The notes: generated from the letters alone by a model not told the origin. DNA of 47,132 bases from Streptomyces sp. Je 1-79 (GCF_025195125.1 NZ_JAMGSL010000023.1:1-47132), one strand, 5' to 3'. Shown: positions 7,842-16,293, counted from the stretch's first letter. A program made the numbers and translations.

Positions 7842-8998
7842 CCGGCCGGCTGGCGTTCGTCGAGAGCCCGGTGCAGCTCCTGAACGTCCTGGAGTGGGCG
7901 CACGCCCAGTCCCTCGCCGTCGGGGGCACGACCGCCCCCGACGGCCGGGGGGCCGCGACACCCGCCGGCTCCCAGGAGCCGGACTCCGCCCCTCCTCTTG
8001 GCGGGGCGGGTCCGGCGGGGGCCCCGGCGGACCTCACCCTCGTCGTGCTCTCGCCGACCGACCCCATGTCGCGCGGCCAGCTGCGCCGGATGGCCCAGCT
8101 GGCCCGCGACGACGGGTTCACGGTCCACTGGCAGGAGGCCCGCGGCGCCCGCGGCTCCCTCCTGCGGACGCTGCGGGAGCTCGCTCCGCTGCTGCGGACG
8201 GCGGAGCGCGTGATCGTCGGGGACCCGTTCTCCCGCTACGTCCAGCTCCTGCTCACGCTCTTCGCGCCGAAGCGGCTGACCGTCGTCGACGACGGCACCG
8301 CGACCATGGAGTACGCCGCCCAACTAGCCCGTGGCGAGCGGCTGGTGCGCTGGCACCGGCGCGGCAGCCGGGGGCCCCGCGAGTTCGCGCTCGCCCCGGT
8401 CACCGCCGCCGCGCGCCGCAAGCTCGCCCCCACCCCGCGCCGTACCGTCGAGATCTTCACCTCGCTCCCGGTCGAACCGCCGCCCGGCACCACCGTCACC
8501 CCGAACACCTTCGCCTGGACCCGGTCCCGGTTCGGCCCGCCCCGCCTCACCAAGGGCGCGGACCTGGTCGGCACCTCGCTGGTCGAGACGGGTGTGGTCG
8601 ATCCCGACCAGTACGCGGGGGTCGTCGCCGAGCTGGCCCGTACCCACGGCGCCACCCGTTACTTCGCGCACCGCCGTGAGGCCACCGAGAAGCTGCACCG
8701 GATCGCCGTGGAGACCGGTCTGGAGATCGTCCGGCCCGACCTGCCGCTGGAGCTGATCGCCCGGCGTGGCCCGATCGGCCGTACGGTGGTCAGTTTTCCC
8801 TCGACCGTCGTACACACCCTGCCGCTGGCCCTGGCCGGCACGGGGGTGAAGGTCGCCGTCTGCGAGATCGCGCCCGAGTGGCTCAAGGAGAACGCGTCCC
8901 CGCGGGCGCAGGGCTTCCTGGCCGGTGTCGCGGGCACGGCGGCCCACGAGGTCGACCGCCTCACCGCACAGTCCTCACAACGGCTCGAATTCGGGTGA
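7838..8998 (+). CDS. GT52/sialyltransferase-like protein
   Basis: This 386-residue protein starts RLAFVESPVQLLNVLEWA, the N-terminal strand-helix typical of GT52 and polysialyl transferases. It also has VIVGDPFSRYVQLLL, the VVDDGTATMEYA segment, YFAHRREATEKL and near the C-terminus VVSFPSTVVHTLPLAL, which resembles the CMP-sialic-acid-binding region. Residues about 27-65 are an Ala/Gly/Pro-rich low-complexity insertion in the first Rossmann unit. The ATG overlaps the neuB stop (ATGA), so it is the last gene of the coupled operon. It probably transfers the CMP-activated acid made by NeuA/NeuB. Confidence 0.75.
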   Translation: MTGRLAFVESPVQLLNVLEWAHAQSLAVGGTTAPDGRGAATPAGSQEPDSAPPLGGAGPAGAPADLTLVVLSPTDPMSRGQLRRMAQLARDDGFTVHWQEARGARGSLLRTLRELAPLLRTAERVIVGDPFSRYVQLLLTLFAPKRLTVVDDGTATMEYAAQLARGERLVRWHRRGSRGPREFALAPVTAAARRKLAPTPRRTVEIFTSLPVEPPPGTTVTPNTFAWTRSRFGPPRLTKGADLVGTSLVETGVVDPDQYAGVVAELARTHGATRYFAHRREATEKLHRIAVETGLEIVRPDLPLELIARRGPIGRTVVSFPSTVVHTLPLALAGTGVKVAVCEIAPEWLKENASPRAQGFLAGVAGTAAHEVDRLTAQSSQRLEFG

Positions 8999-9070
8999 GC
9001 TTACCCACACGGGATGGTCGTCAAGCCTGGTAAACCGAGATTCTTTCCCCTAACGGGCTGAACTTTTCGT

Positions 9071-9110
9071 GATCAACGGGCAGTTGATCTCTGAAGGGGC
9101 CTACCCTTCA
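9071..9110. promoter_or_regulatory. Pair of inverted repeats before the amidohydrolase
   Basis: Two perfect 7-bp-arm inverted repeats stand almost end to end: GATCAAC-GGGCA-GTTGATC (9071-9089) and TGAAGGG-GCCTA-CCCTTCA (9092-9110). The second ends four bases before the GTG start at 9115. They could be operators or a 5' leader structure; the position just before the start codon would affect promoter or ribosome access. No known regulator motif is recognised. Confidence 0.5.
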
Positions 9111-9114
9111 AAAG

Positions 9115-10335
9115 GTGAACCAGTTGAAGTCCCGTGAGCCCGGCTCCGTCGCTCTGCCCGGAACGCTGTCCCCGTCGCTGCGCGCCGAACTGATCGCCTT
9201 CCGCCGCGACTTGCACATGCACCCCGAGCTCGGCAACCAGGAGTTCCGTACGACCGCGGCCCTCAAGGCCCGTCTCGAGGCCGCGGGACTCATGCCCAGG
9301 ATCCTCGCCACGGGCACCGGCCTGGTGTGCGACATCGGCACCTGGAACCGCGAGCGGCCCATGCTGGCGATCCGCGCCGACATCGACGCGCTGCCCATCC
9401 CGGACGTGAAGACCGTCCCGTACCGCTCCACCGTGCCCAACCGCGCCCACGCCTGCGGTCACGACGTCCACACCACGACCGTCCTGGGCGCCGGGCTGGT
9501 CCTCGCCGAGCTCGACCGGCAGGGGCTGCTTCCCAACGCCGTACGGCTGATCTTCCAGCCCGCCGAGGAGGTGCTGCCCGGCGGCGCCGCCGACGCCATC
9601 GAGTCCGGGGTACTGGACGGGGTCGGCCGGATCATCGCCGTGCACTGCGACCCGAAGGTGGACGCCGGCCGGATCGGCCTGCGCCCCGGGCCCATCACCT
9701 CCGCCTGCGACCGGCTCGAGGTCACCCTCGACGGCCCCGGCGGCCACACGGCCCGCCCGCACCTCACCACCGACCTGGTCACCGCCGCCGCCCGGATCGC
9801 CGTCGACGTCCCCGCGCTGCTCGCCCGCCGGGTGGACGCCCGTTCCGGGCTCGCGGTGACCTGGGGCCGTATCGAGGCCGGCCACGCCTGCAACGTCATC
9901 CCGCAGCACGCCGAGCTCTCCGGCACCGTCCGCTGCCTCGACCTCCCCGGCTGGCGCGAGGCCCCGGACCTGGTGCACGCCGCGATCGACGAGATCGCCA
10001 CCCTCCACCGCGCCAAGTCGACCATCAACTACGTGCGCGGAGTCCCGCCGGTCGTCAACGACCCGGTCATCACCGAGCTGCTCCGCGACGCCATGACCGC
10101 CCGCCGCGGAGCGGAGCAGGTGGAGGACACCGAGCAGAGCCTGGGCGGCGAGGACTTCTCCTGGTACCTGGAGCATGTCCCGGGCGCCATGGCCCGCCTG
10201 GGCGTCCGTACCCCTGGTGACCCGACACGCCGGGACCTCCACCGCGGCGACTTCGACGTGGACGAGGCGGCGATCGAGGTCGGCGTCGAGCTCTTCACCG
10301 CCGCGGCCCTGATCGACGCCGCTCCGAGGCTCTGA
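9115..10335 (+). CDS. M20-family amidohydrolase (AmiA/HipO type)
   Basis: The 406-residue cytosolic metallo-amidohydrolase has the family layout. It begins with HPELGNQEFRT, and metal ligands are in ACGHDVHT (C114, H116), E151-E152 of PAEEVLPGG and H177 of AVHCDP. A lid/dimer domain lies at about 195-310 (GGHTARPHL and AGHACNVIP motifs), and the chain closes with EDFSWYLE and a late His near residue 376. Members hydrolyse N-acyl amino acids or similar amides. In Mycobacterium tuberculosis, amiA1/amiB1 of this family sit beside deoD and pmmB, so the link with nucleoside genes is old. No RBS is clear before the GTG. Confidence 0.88.
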   Translation: MNQLKSREPGSVALPGTLSPSLRAELIAFRRDLHMHPELGNQEFRTTAALKARLEAAGLMPRILATGTGLVCDIGTWNRERPMLAIRADIDALPIPDVKTVPYRSTVPNRAHACGHDVHTTTVLGAGLVLAELDRQGLLPNAVRLIFQPAEEVLPGGAADAIESGVLDGVGRIIAVHCDPKVDAGRIGLRPGPITSACDRLEVTLDGPGGHTARPHLTTDLVTAAARIAVDVPALLARRVDARSGLAVTWGRIEAGHACNVIPQHAELSGTVRCLDLPGWREAPDLVHAAIDEIATLHRAKSTINYVRGVPPVVNDPVITELLRDAMTARRGAEQVEDTEQSLGGEDFSWYLEHVPGAMARLGVRTPGDPTRRDLHRGDFDVDEAAIEVGVELFTAAALIDAAPRL

Positions 10336-10515
10336 ACACGCCGGAGAACGGTTCATCCGTCCGGCCCAGCCGCCCGCGTGCCGTCGCGCGGGACCAGCCC
10401 GAACCCCGGTACCAGGGTGTATAACCGGGCGTGCCGGGCCGGACGCCGTCGGTGGCCTTCCTGGCCGGTTCGCGACGATCCGATAACGACTCATGAACGG
10501 GTCTTTAACTGACAT

Positions 10516-10527
10516 CTACGCGCGTTA
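10516..10527. promoter_or_regulatory. Nucleoside-regulon operator 1 (before BMP lipoprotein)
   Basis: The sequence CTACGCGCGTTA matches the palindrome CTACGCGCGTAG in its first ten bases. It overlaps a plausible -10 element (TACGAT, 10526-10531) about 65 bases before the TTG start of the lipoprotein gene. Identical or near-identical copies precede the other nucleoside genes of the window. Confidence 0.7.
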
Positions 10528-10589
10528 CGATCCACGCGAAACCAGCGCCGGAAGAGGCGCTTTCGGTCAGTCTCGAAGGGACCCTCCTC

Positions 10590-11627
10590 TTGCGCCGGGT
10601 ATCCAAGATCGTTTCCGCGTCCGCAGTGACCGCGGCCCTCGCTCTCACGGCCACCGCTTGTGGTGAGTCGTCCACCGACTCCGGTTCCGACTCGGGCACC
10701 ATCAAGGTCGGTATGGCCTACGACGTCGGCGGTCGTGGCGACAACTCGTTCAACGACTCCGCCGCCCGCGGCCTCGACAAGGCCAAGGCCGACCTGGGTG
10801 TCGAGACCAAGGAGCTCACCGCCAAGACCGGTGAGACCCCGGCCGACCGCGAGCAGCGCCTCGCCTCCCTCGCCGAGGGCGGCTACAACCCCGTCATCGG
10901 TGTCGGCTTCGCCTACAAGGACGCGATCGACAAGACCGCTGCCAAGTTCCCGAAGACCACCTTCGGCCTCGTCGACTCGGTCTCCGACCTGAAGAACGTC
11001 GACTCGATCGTCTTCACCGAGGAGCAGGGCTCGTACCTCGCCGGTGTCGCGGCCGCCCTCAAGTCCAAGGACGGCAAGATCGGCTTCATCGGCGGCGTCG
11101 ACATCCCGCTGATCAAGAAGTTCGCCGCCGGCTTCCAGCAGGGCGTCAAGGACACCAACCCGAACGCCACGGTCCAGATCCAGTACCTGTCCACCGGCAC
11201 GGACATGTCCGGCTTCGGTGCTCCGGACAAGGGCAAGGCCGCCGCGAAGGGCATGCTCGACAAGGGCATCGACGTCATCTACGCCGCCGCGGGCGGTTCC
11301 GGCGCCGGCGCCATCGAGGCCGTCGCCGCCAAGTCCGGCACCTGGGCGATCGGCGTCGACTCGGACCAGGCCAAGGACCCGGCCCTGTCGAAGTACGCCG
11401 GCTCGATCCTCACCTCGGTCGTCAAGAACGTCGACACCGGTGTGTTCGAGCTCGTCAAGTCCGTCCAGGACGGCAAGCCGCTGACCGGCACGCACGTCTA
11501 CTCGCTCGCCGAGAACGGTGTCTCCCTCACCACCACGGGTGGCCACCTCACGGACATCCAGGCCAAGCTGGACGAGGCCAAGAAGAAGATCGTCGACGGT
11601 CAGATCAAGGTCGCCACGACCCTCTGA
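10590..11627 (+). CDS. BMP-family nucleoside-binding lipoprotein of an ABC importer
   Basis: The 345-residue extracellular substrate-binding protein has a signal peptide with lipobox TATAC and lipidated Cys24 (ALTATACGESS). BMP-family sequences follow: IKVGMAYDVGGRGDNSFNDSA, IGVGFAYKDAI, GSYLAGVAAAL, GFIGGVDIPLIKKF and DVIYAAAGGSGAGAI. BMP proteins (PnrA, BmpA-NupABC) bind purine and pyrimidine nucleosides. The start is TTG 10590, nine bases after GAAGGGA. A strong terminator and an operator separate it from the ABC ATPase, so it can be expressed on its own at the higher level typical of binding proteins. Confidence 0.92.
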   Translation: MRRVSKIVSASAVTAALALTATACGESSTDSGSDSGTIKVGMAYDVGGRGDNSFNDSAARGLDKAKADLGVETKELTAKTGETPADREQRLASLAEGGYNPVIGVGFAYKDAIDKTAAKFPKTTFGLVDSVSDLKNVDSIVFTEEQGSYLAGVAAALKSKDGKIGFIGGVDIPLIKKFAAGFQQGVKDTNPNATVQIQYLSTGTDMSGFGAPDKGKAAAKGMLDKGIDVIYAAAGGSGAGAIEAVAAKSGTWAIGVDSDQAKDPALSKYAGSILTSVVKNVDTGVFELVKSVQDGKPLTGTHVYSLAENGVSLTTTGGHLTDIQAKLDEAKKKIVDGQIKVATTL

Positions 11628-11639
11628 CATCCGTCGGAG

Positions 11640-11680
11640 GGGGGCCCGGAGAGCGGCTTCGGCCGACACTCCGGGCCCCC
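11640..11680 (+). terminator. Terminator after the BMP lipoprotein gene
   Basis: A perfect 12-bp GC stem (GGGGGCCCGGAG with CTCCGGGCCCCC) with a 17-base loop that can itself fold a short CGGC/GCCG stem lies 13 bases after the stop. It is followed by TTC. It could be a partial attenuator giving more lipoprotein than transporter mRNA. Confidence 0.75.
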
Positions 11681-11722
11681 TTCACGCGTATGCCCGCGGG
11701 CAGTTGAACGATTTTCCTGATG

Positions 11723-11734
11723 CTACGCGCGTAG
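11723..11734. promoter_or_regulatory. Nucleoside-regulon operator 2 (before ABC ATPase)
   Basis: A perfect palindrome CTACGCGCGTAG, extended to 14 bp by flanking G and C (11722-11735), lies about 90 bases before the ABC ATPase. It implies a separate regulated promoter for the ATPase-permease-cdd operon. Confidence 0.8.
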
Positions 11735-11820
11735 CGCGCGGCCCACAGGGTATTTTTCGCCACCGACAGCGCCTGCGTCTCCCGCCGAATCCTCCTCACG
11801 CTCCCTGCCTAGGAGAGTGC

Positions 11821-13416
11821 GTCATCAAAGCCTCCAGCCCCAGCAGTCCGAACGCCGTAGAACTCCGCGGCATCACCAAGCGTTTCCCCGGAGTCGTGGC
11901 CAACCACGACATCGACATCACCGTGCGCCGCGGCACCGTGCACGCCCTCGTGGGCGAGAACGGCGCGGGCAAGTCGACCCTGATGAAGATCCTCTACGGC
12001 ATGCAGAAGCCGGACGAGGGCACCATCACGGTCGACGGCGAGCAGGTGACGTTCCACAGCCCCGGCGATGCCATCGTCCGCGGCGTCGGCATGGTGCACC
12101 AGCACTTCATGCTCGCGGACAACCTCACGGTCCTCGAGAACGTCGTCCTCGGCTCCGAGAAGCTGTACGGCATCGGTGACAAGGCCCGCGCCAAGATCAA
12201 GGAGATCTCCGACGCGTACGGCCTCGGCGTCCGTCCCGACGTCCTCGTCGAGGACCTCGGTGTGGCCGACCGTCAGCGCGTGGAGATCCTCAAGGTCCTC
12301 TACCGCGGCGCCCGCACCCTGATCCTCGACGAGCCGACCGCCGTGCTCGTCCCGCAGGAGGTCGACGCGCTCTTCGACAACCTGCGCGAGCTCAAGGCCG
12401 AGGGCCTGACGGTCATCTTCATCTCGCACAAGCTGGGCGAGGTCCTGTCGGTGGCCGACGAGATCACCGTCATCCGGCGCGGCACCACGGTCGGCACCGC
12501 CGACCCGCAGCACACCACCACCAAGCAGCTCGCCGAGCTGATGGTCGGCGCCGAGCTGCCCTCCCCGGAGACCCGCGAGTCGACGGTCACCGACGTGCCG
12601 ATGCTGACGGTCGAGGATCTGTCGCTCAGCGCTGTCGACCCCGACGGCGTGGTCCGTGCGGTCCTCGACGACATCACCCTCACCATTCACAAGGGTGAGG
12701 TGCTCGGCATCGCCGGCGTCGAGGGCAACGGCCAGTCCGAGCTCGTCGACACGATCATGGGCATGCGCAACGCCGACCGGGGTGTCGTGACCCTCGACGG
12801 CGCCGACATCTCGTCCGCCCCGACGCGCAAGCGGCGTGAGGACGGCATCGGCTGCATCCCCGAGGACCGCCACCGGCACGGTCTGCTCCTGGAGGCCCCC
12901 CTCTGGGAGAACCGCATCCTCGGCCACGTCACCGAGAAGCCCAACTCCAAGGGCGCCATCCTCGACCTCAAGGCCGCCCGCAAGGACACCGAGCGGATCG
13001 TCCGCGAGTACGACGTCCGTACCCCCGGCATCGAGGTCACCGCTGCCTCCCTGTCCGGCGGAAACCAGCAGAAGCTGATCGTCGGCCGCGAGATGAGCCA
13101 CGACCCCAAGCTGCTGATCGCCGCGCACCCCACCCGTGGCGTGGACGTCGGCGCGCAGGCGCAGATCTGGGACCAGATCCGCGCGGCGCGCCGGGAGGGC
13201 CTGGCGGTCCTGCTGATCTCCGCCGACCTCGACGAGCTGATCGGCCTCTCCGACACCCTGCGCGTCATGTACCGCGGGCGTCTGGTCGCCGACGCCGACC
13301 CGGCGACCATCACGCCGGAGGAGCTGGGCTCGGCCATGACCGGCGCCGCCGCCGGCCACCTTGAGCACGATGAGAGCCCTGAGGGCACCGACGGCCCGGA
13401 GGACGAGGCCCGATGA
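11821..13416 (+). CDS. Nucleoside ABC importer ATP-binding protein (two ATPase domains)
   Basis: The protein of about 531 residues carries two ABC domains, as in NupA/RbsA-type importers. Domain 1 has ELRGITKRFPGV, the Walker A GENGAGKST, the variant signature GVADRQRVE and Walker B LILDEPTAVL. Domain 2 has the degenerate Walker A GVEGNGQSE, signature LSGGNQQK and the DEPT variant AAHPTRGVDVG. The start is uncertain. AGGAG lies at 11811-11815, but no in-frame ATG, GTG or TTG lies at the expected distance: the frame reads GTC (11821) ATC (11824), while the nearby GTG at 11817 is one base out of frame. The end overlaps the first permease as ATGA. Confidence 0.9.
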   Translation, partial: VIKASSPSSPNAVELRGITKRFPGVVANHDIDITVRRGTVHALVGENGAGKSTLMKILYGMQKPDEGTITVDGEQVTFHSPGDAIVRGVGMVHQHFMLADNLTVLENVVLGSEKLYGIGDKARAKIKEISDAYGLGVRPDVLVEDLGVADRQRVEILKVLYRGARTLILDEPTAVLVPQEVDALFDNLRELKAEGLTVIFISHKLGEVLSVADEITVIRRGTTVGTADPQHTTTKQLAELMVGAELPSPETRESTVTDVPMLTVEDLSLSAVDPDGVVRAVLDDITLTIHKGEVLGIAGVEGNGQSELVDTIMGMRNADRGVVTLDGADISSAPTRKRREDGIGCIPEDRHRHGLLLEAPLWENRILGHVTEKPNSKGAILDLKAARKDTERIVREYDVRTPGIEVTAASLSGGNQQKLIVGREMSHDPKLLIAAHPTRGVDVGAQAQIWDQIRAARREGLAVLLISADLDELIGLSDTLRVMYRGRLVADADPATITPEELGSAMTGAAAGHLEHDESPEGTDGPEDEAR

Positions 13417-14525
13417 AGAAGTTCGACAAGGAGCGGGTGCTCCTGGGCATCGCGGCGCCGCTGCTCGCGATCGTCGCCGCCTTCCTGATCACCGCACTGG
13501 TGCTCGCGGCCACCGGCAAGGAGCCGTTCAGCGCCTTCGGCATCATGTTCGACTACGGCATCAAGTCGGACAGCCAGGTCTACATCATCAACAAGGCGAC
13601 GACGTACTACCTGGCGGGCGTCGCGGTGGCCATCGGCTTCCGCATGAACCTGTTCAACATCGGTGTCGACGGTCAGTACCGTCTCGCGGCCTTCTTCGCC
13701 GCCGCCGTCGGTGGCGCGCTGACCCTGCCGGGCATCGTCCAGATCCCGCTGATCATCATCACCGCGATGATCGTCGGCGCCATGTGGGCGGGCATCGCCG
13801 GTGTCCTGAAGACCACCCGGGGCGTCAGCGAGGTCGTCTCGACGATCATGCTGAACTTCATCGCGACCGCGATCATCGGCTACCTGCTCCAGCCCGGCCG
13901 CCTCGGCCACCTGGACGCGGCCGGCACCGAGGTCGCCACGAGCGCGCTCCCGGAGTCCTCGCACTTCTTCGAGTTCCCGACCACGCCGACCCCGATCTAC
14001 GGCTTCGTCGTCGTCGCGGCCATCGCCGGCGTCGCGTACTGGTTCACGCTCGCCCGCACCCGCTTCGGCTTCGACCTGCGCACCGTCGGCCAGTCCGACA
14101 CCGCCGCCGCGGCCAGTGGTGTCAACGTCAAGAAGATGGTCGTCACCTCCATGCTGATCTCGGGCGGCATGGCCGGTCTGATCGGTATGCCGACCCTGCT
14201 CAACGACTCGTACGAGTACGGCGGCGGCTTCCCCGTCGGCATCGGATTCACCGGTATCGCGATCGCCCTCCTCGGCCGCAACCACCCGATCGGCATCGCG
14301 CTCGCCGCGATCCTCTGGGCCTTCCTGGAGCGCGGCGGCCAGCAGCTGGAGTTCGAGGACTACGACCGGGAGATCGTCGGCGTCATGCAGGGCGTCATCG
14401 TCCTCTGCGTCGTCATCGCCTACGAAGTCGTCCGCCGCTACGGCATCAAGCGCCAGCAGCGTCAGGTCGGCGAGAAGCTCGCGGCCCAGGCCCGTTCCAA
14501 CAACTCGACGGAGGTGTCGGCGTGA
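13413..14525 (+). CDS. Nucleoside ABC importer permease 1
   Basis: The 370-residue integral membrane protein has about nine hydrophobic segments and belongs to the BPD_transp_2 (RbsC/NupB) permease family. Features are LAGVAVAIGFRMNLFNIGVDGQY near residue 70, SEVVSTIMLNFIA, the long periplasmic loop after GRLGHLDAAG, and VGQSDTAAAASGVNVKKM, the cytoplasmic coupling loop. It starts with ATG overlapping the ATPase stop and ends in a GTGA overlap with permease 2, so the three parts are translationally coupled. It forms the channel with the next gene product. Confidence 0.92.
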   Translation: MKKFDKERVLLGIAAPLLAIVAAFLITALVLAATGKEPFSAFGIMFDYGIKSDSQVYIINKATTYYLAGVAVAIGFRMNLFNIGVDGQYRLAAFFAAAVGGALTLPGIVQIPLIIITAMIVGAMWAGIAGVLKTTRGVSEVVSTIMLNFIATAIIGYLLQPGRLGHLDAAGTEVATSALPESSHFFEFPTTPTPIYGFVVVAAIAGVAYWFTLARTRFGFDLRTVGQSDTAAAASGVNVKKMVVTSMLISGGMAGLIGMPTLLNDSYEYGGGFPVGIGFTGIAIALLGRNHPIGIALAAILWAFLERGGQQLEFEDYDREIVGVMQGVIVLCVVIAYEVVRRYGIKRQQRQVGEKLAAQARSNNSTEVSA

Positions 14526-15811
14526 CCGCCACGGCGACTTCCACCCCGCCGCCCGCCGCGCCCAAGGCGTCCGGTGGCAAGGGCGGCCGCACCCGCCTCT
14601 CCCTTCCCTGGATCCTGCTGATCGTCGCGGGCGGGCTCATCGCCCTCTCCGCCGTCCGGGCCATCACCGGGGCGCAGGACCTCACCTCCGCCGGCCAGAT
14701 CAGCGCCGCGCTCTCGCTCGCGGTGCCGATCGGCCTCGCCGGTCTCGGCGGTCTGTGGGCCGAGCGCGCGGGCGTGGTCAACATCGGCCTCGAAGGCATG
14801 ATGATCCTCGGCACCTTCTTCGGTGCCTGGGCCGGCTGGCAGACCAGCCCCTGGCTCGGCATCCTCGCCGGCGTCGTGGGCGGCATGCTCGGCGGTCTGC
14901 TGCACGCGGTCGCCACCGTCACCTTCGGCGTCGACCACATCATCTCGGGCATCGCGATCAACATCCTGGCCGTCGGTTTCACCACCTACCTCGCCAAGCT
15001 GTGGTTCAACACCGGCGAGGCCGCGGCCAAGGGCGGCAGCCCCAAGCAGTCCCCGCCGGCCGACGAGATCACCTCGGTCACCGTGCCAGGTCTCTCCGAC
15101 TGGCTGGCCGACATCGAGAAGCACCACTGGTTCCTGGTCTCGGACGTCGCCGGCATCCTCGGCGGTCTGGTCACCAACCTCTCGCTGGTCACGATCCTCG
15201 CCGTGCTGCTGGTGATCGGCACGTTCTTCGTGCTGTGGAAGACCTCGTTCGGTCTGCGGCTGCGCTCCTGCGGTGAGAACCCGATCGCCGCCGAGTCGCT
15301 GGGCGTCAACGTCTACAAGTACAAGTACATCGCCGTGATCGTCTCCGGCGGTCTCGCCGGTCTCGGTGGCGCCTTCCTCTCGCTGGTCACCTCGCACATC
15401 TACAACGAGGGCCAGACCGGCGGCCGCGGTTACATCGGCCTCGCGGCGATGATCTTCGGCAACTGGCGGCCGGGCGGCCTCGCCATGGGCGCGGGCCTGT
15501 TCGGCTTCGCCGACGCGCTCCAGCTGCGCAGCGGCGGCGAGTCCGTGCACGCGCTGCTCCTGCTGCTGTTCGCCGCGCTCGTGGCCATCGCCGCGTGGAA
15601 GGCGTACAAGAAGCGCTGGATCACCTCGTCGATCGCCATCGTCATCGGTGTCGGCGTCTTCATCTGGTACCTCGGTACCGAGACCGTCCCGGTCGAGTTC
15701 GTCAGCGCGACCCCGTACGTCGTGACCCTGCTGGTGCTGTCGCTCTCCGCGCAGCGTCTGCGGATGCCCAAGGCGGACGGCATGCGGTACCGCAAGGGCG
15801 AGGGCAAGTGA
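14522..15811 (+). CDS. Nucleoside ABC importer permease 2
   Basis: The 429-residue membrane protein is the partner permease. Its N-terminal 30 residues are a soluble Ala/Pro/Lys-rich extension, followed by the RbsC-like core: GLGGLWAERAGVVNIGLEGMMILG, VDHIISGIAINILA, and the coupling loop FGLRLRSCGENPIAAESLGVN. The C-terminal segment YIGLAAMIFGNWRPGG is typical of BMP-dependent systems. Three further hydrophobic helices follow at the C-terminus. It begins with GTG 14522 inside the stop of permease 1 and its own stop overlaps the cdd start (GTGA). Confidence 0.92.
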   Translation: MTATATSTPPPAAPKASGGKGGRTRLSLPWILLIVAGGLIALSAVRAITGAQDLTSAGQISAALSLAVPIGLAGLGGLWAERAGVVNIGLEGMMILGTFFGAWAGWQTSPWLGILAGVVGGMLGGLLHAVATVTFGVDHIISGIAINILAVGFTTYLAKLWFNTGEAAAKGGSPKQSPPADEITSVTVPGLSDWLADIEKHHWFLVSDVAGILGGLVTNLSLVTILAVLLVIGTFFVLWKTSFGLRLRSCGENPIAAESLGVNVYKYKYIAVIVSGGLAGLGGAFLSLVTSHIYNEGQTGGRGYIGLAAMIFGNWRPGGLAMGAGLFGFADALQLRSGGESVHALLLLLFAALVAIAAWKAYKKRWITSSIAIVIGVGVFIWYLGTETVPVEFVSATPYVVTLLVLSLSAQRLRMPKADGMRYRKGEGK

Positions 15812-16212
15812 CGCCCGCCGGCCGGGAGCCCGACTGGGAGCTGCTGCGGGTCACGGCCAGGGACGCCATGTCCCGTGCCTACGCCCCGTACTCCGGTTAC
15901 CCGGTCGGCGCCGCCGCGCTCGTCGACGACGGACGGGTGGTCTCCGGCTGCAACGTGGAGAACGCCTCGTACGGCATCGGGCTGTGCGCGGAGTGCGGGC
16001 TCGTCTCGCAGCTCCAGGCGACCGGCGGCGGCCGGCTGACCCACTTCGTCTGCGTGGACGGCCAGGGCGGGCCCCTGGTGCCGTGCGGACGGTGCCGGCA
16101 GCTGCTGTACGAGTTCGGCGGCGCCGAACTCGTCCTGGAGACCCCGGCCGGGTTCGTCACGCTGGCCGAGATGCTCCCGCAGGCCTTCGGCCCCGGCCAC
16201 CTCGCGAAGTAA
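15808..16212 (+). CDS. cdd: Cytidine deaminase
   Basis: The 134-residue enzyme converts cytidine and deoxycytidine to uridine and deoxyuridine in the cytosol. The homotetrameric zinc form is recognised by YAPYSGYPVGAAAL, by GCNVENASYG, by the proton-shuttling Glu in the CAEC motif and by the second zinc pair PCGRCRQ. Length is normal for the family. GTG 15808 overlaps the permease 2 stop, so this is the fourth cistron of the transporter operon. Import and deamination are therefore co-produced. Confidence 0.95.
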   Translation: MTPAGREPDWELLRVTARDAMSRAYAPYSGYPVGAAALVDDGRVVSGCNVENASYGIGLCAECGLVSQLQATGGGRLTHFVCVDGQGGPLVPCGRCRQLLYEFGGAELVLETPAGFVTLAEMLPQAFGPGHLAK

Positions 16213-16218
16213 CACAGC

Positions 16219-16255
16219 GGAGCGGCCCTTCCGGCACGATGGGAAGGGCCGCTCC
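16219..16255 (+). terminator. Terminator after cdd
   Basis: A perfect 14-bp stem (GGAGCGGCCCTTCC with its complement) and a 9-base loop, followed by TCCTTTCCCCCTCT, end the transporter operon seven bases after the cdd stop. The deoA operator starts 12 bases further on. Confidence 0.85.
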
Positions 16256-16267
16256 TCCTTTCCCCCT

Positions 16268-16279
16268 CTATGCGCGTAG
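16268..16279. promoter_or_regulatory. Nucleoside-regulon operator 3 (before deoA)
   Basis: CTATGCGCGTAG (one mismatch to CTACGCGCGTAG; flanked by T and A to give TCTA...TAGA) ends 14 bases before the deoA ATG and abuts the ribosome binding site GAAAGAGG. A protein bound here would block both a nearby promoter and ribosome access. Confidence 0.75.
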
Positions 16280-16293
16280 AAAGAGGCACCACC

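Noticed and set aside
10491..11669. Minus-strand frame of about 390 codons opposite the BMP lipoprotein
   Set aside because: Leu/Gly/Asp/Val-rich repetitive translation typical of antisense to a Streptomyces gene; no start signals or homology pattern.
16270..16293. Upstream ATG start for deoA
   Set aside because: It falls inside the operator palindrome and has no ribosome binding site; ATG 16294 has GAAAGAGG at correct distance and matches the usual N-terminus.
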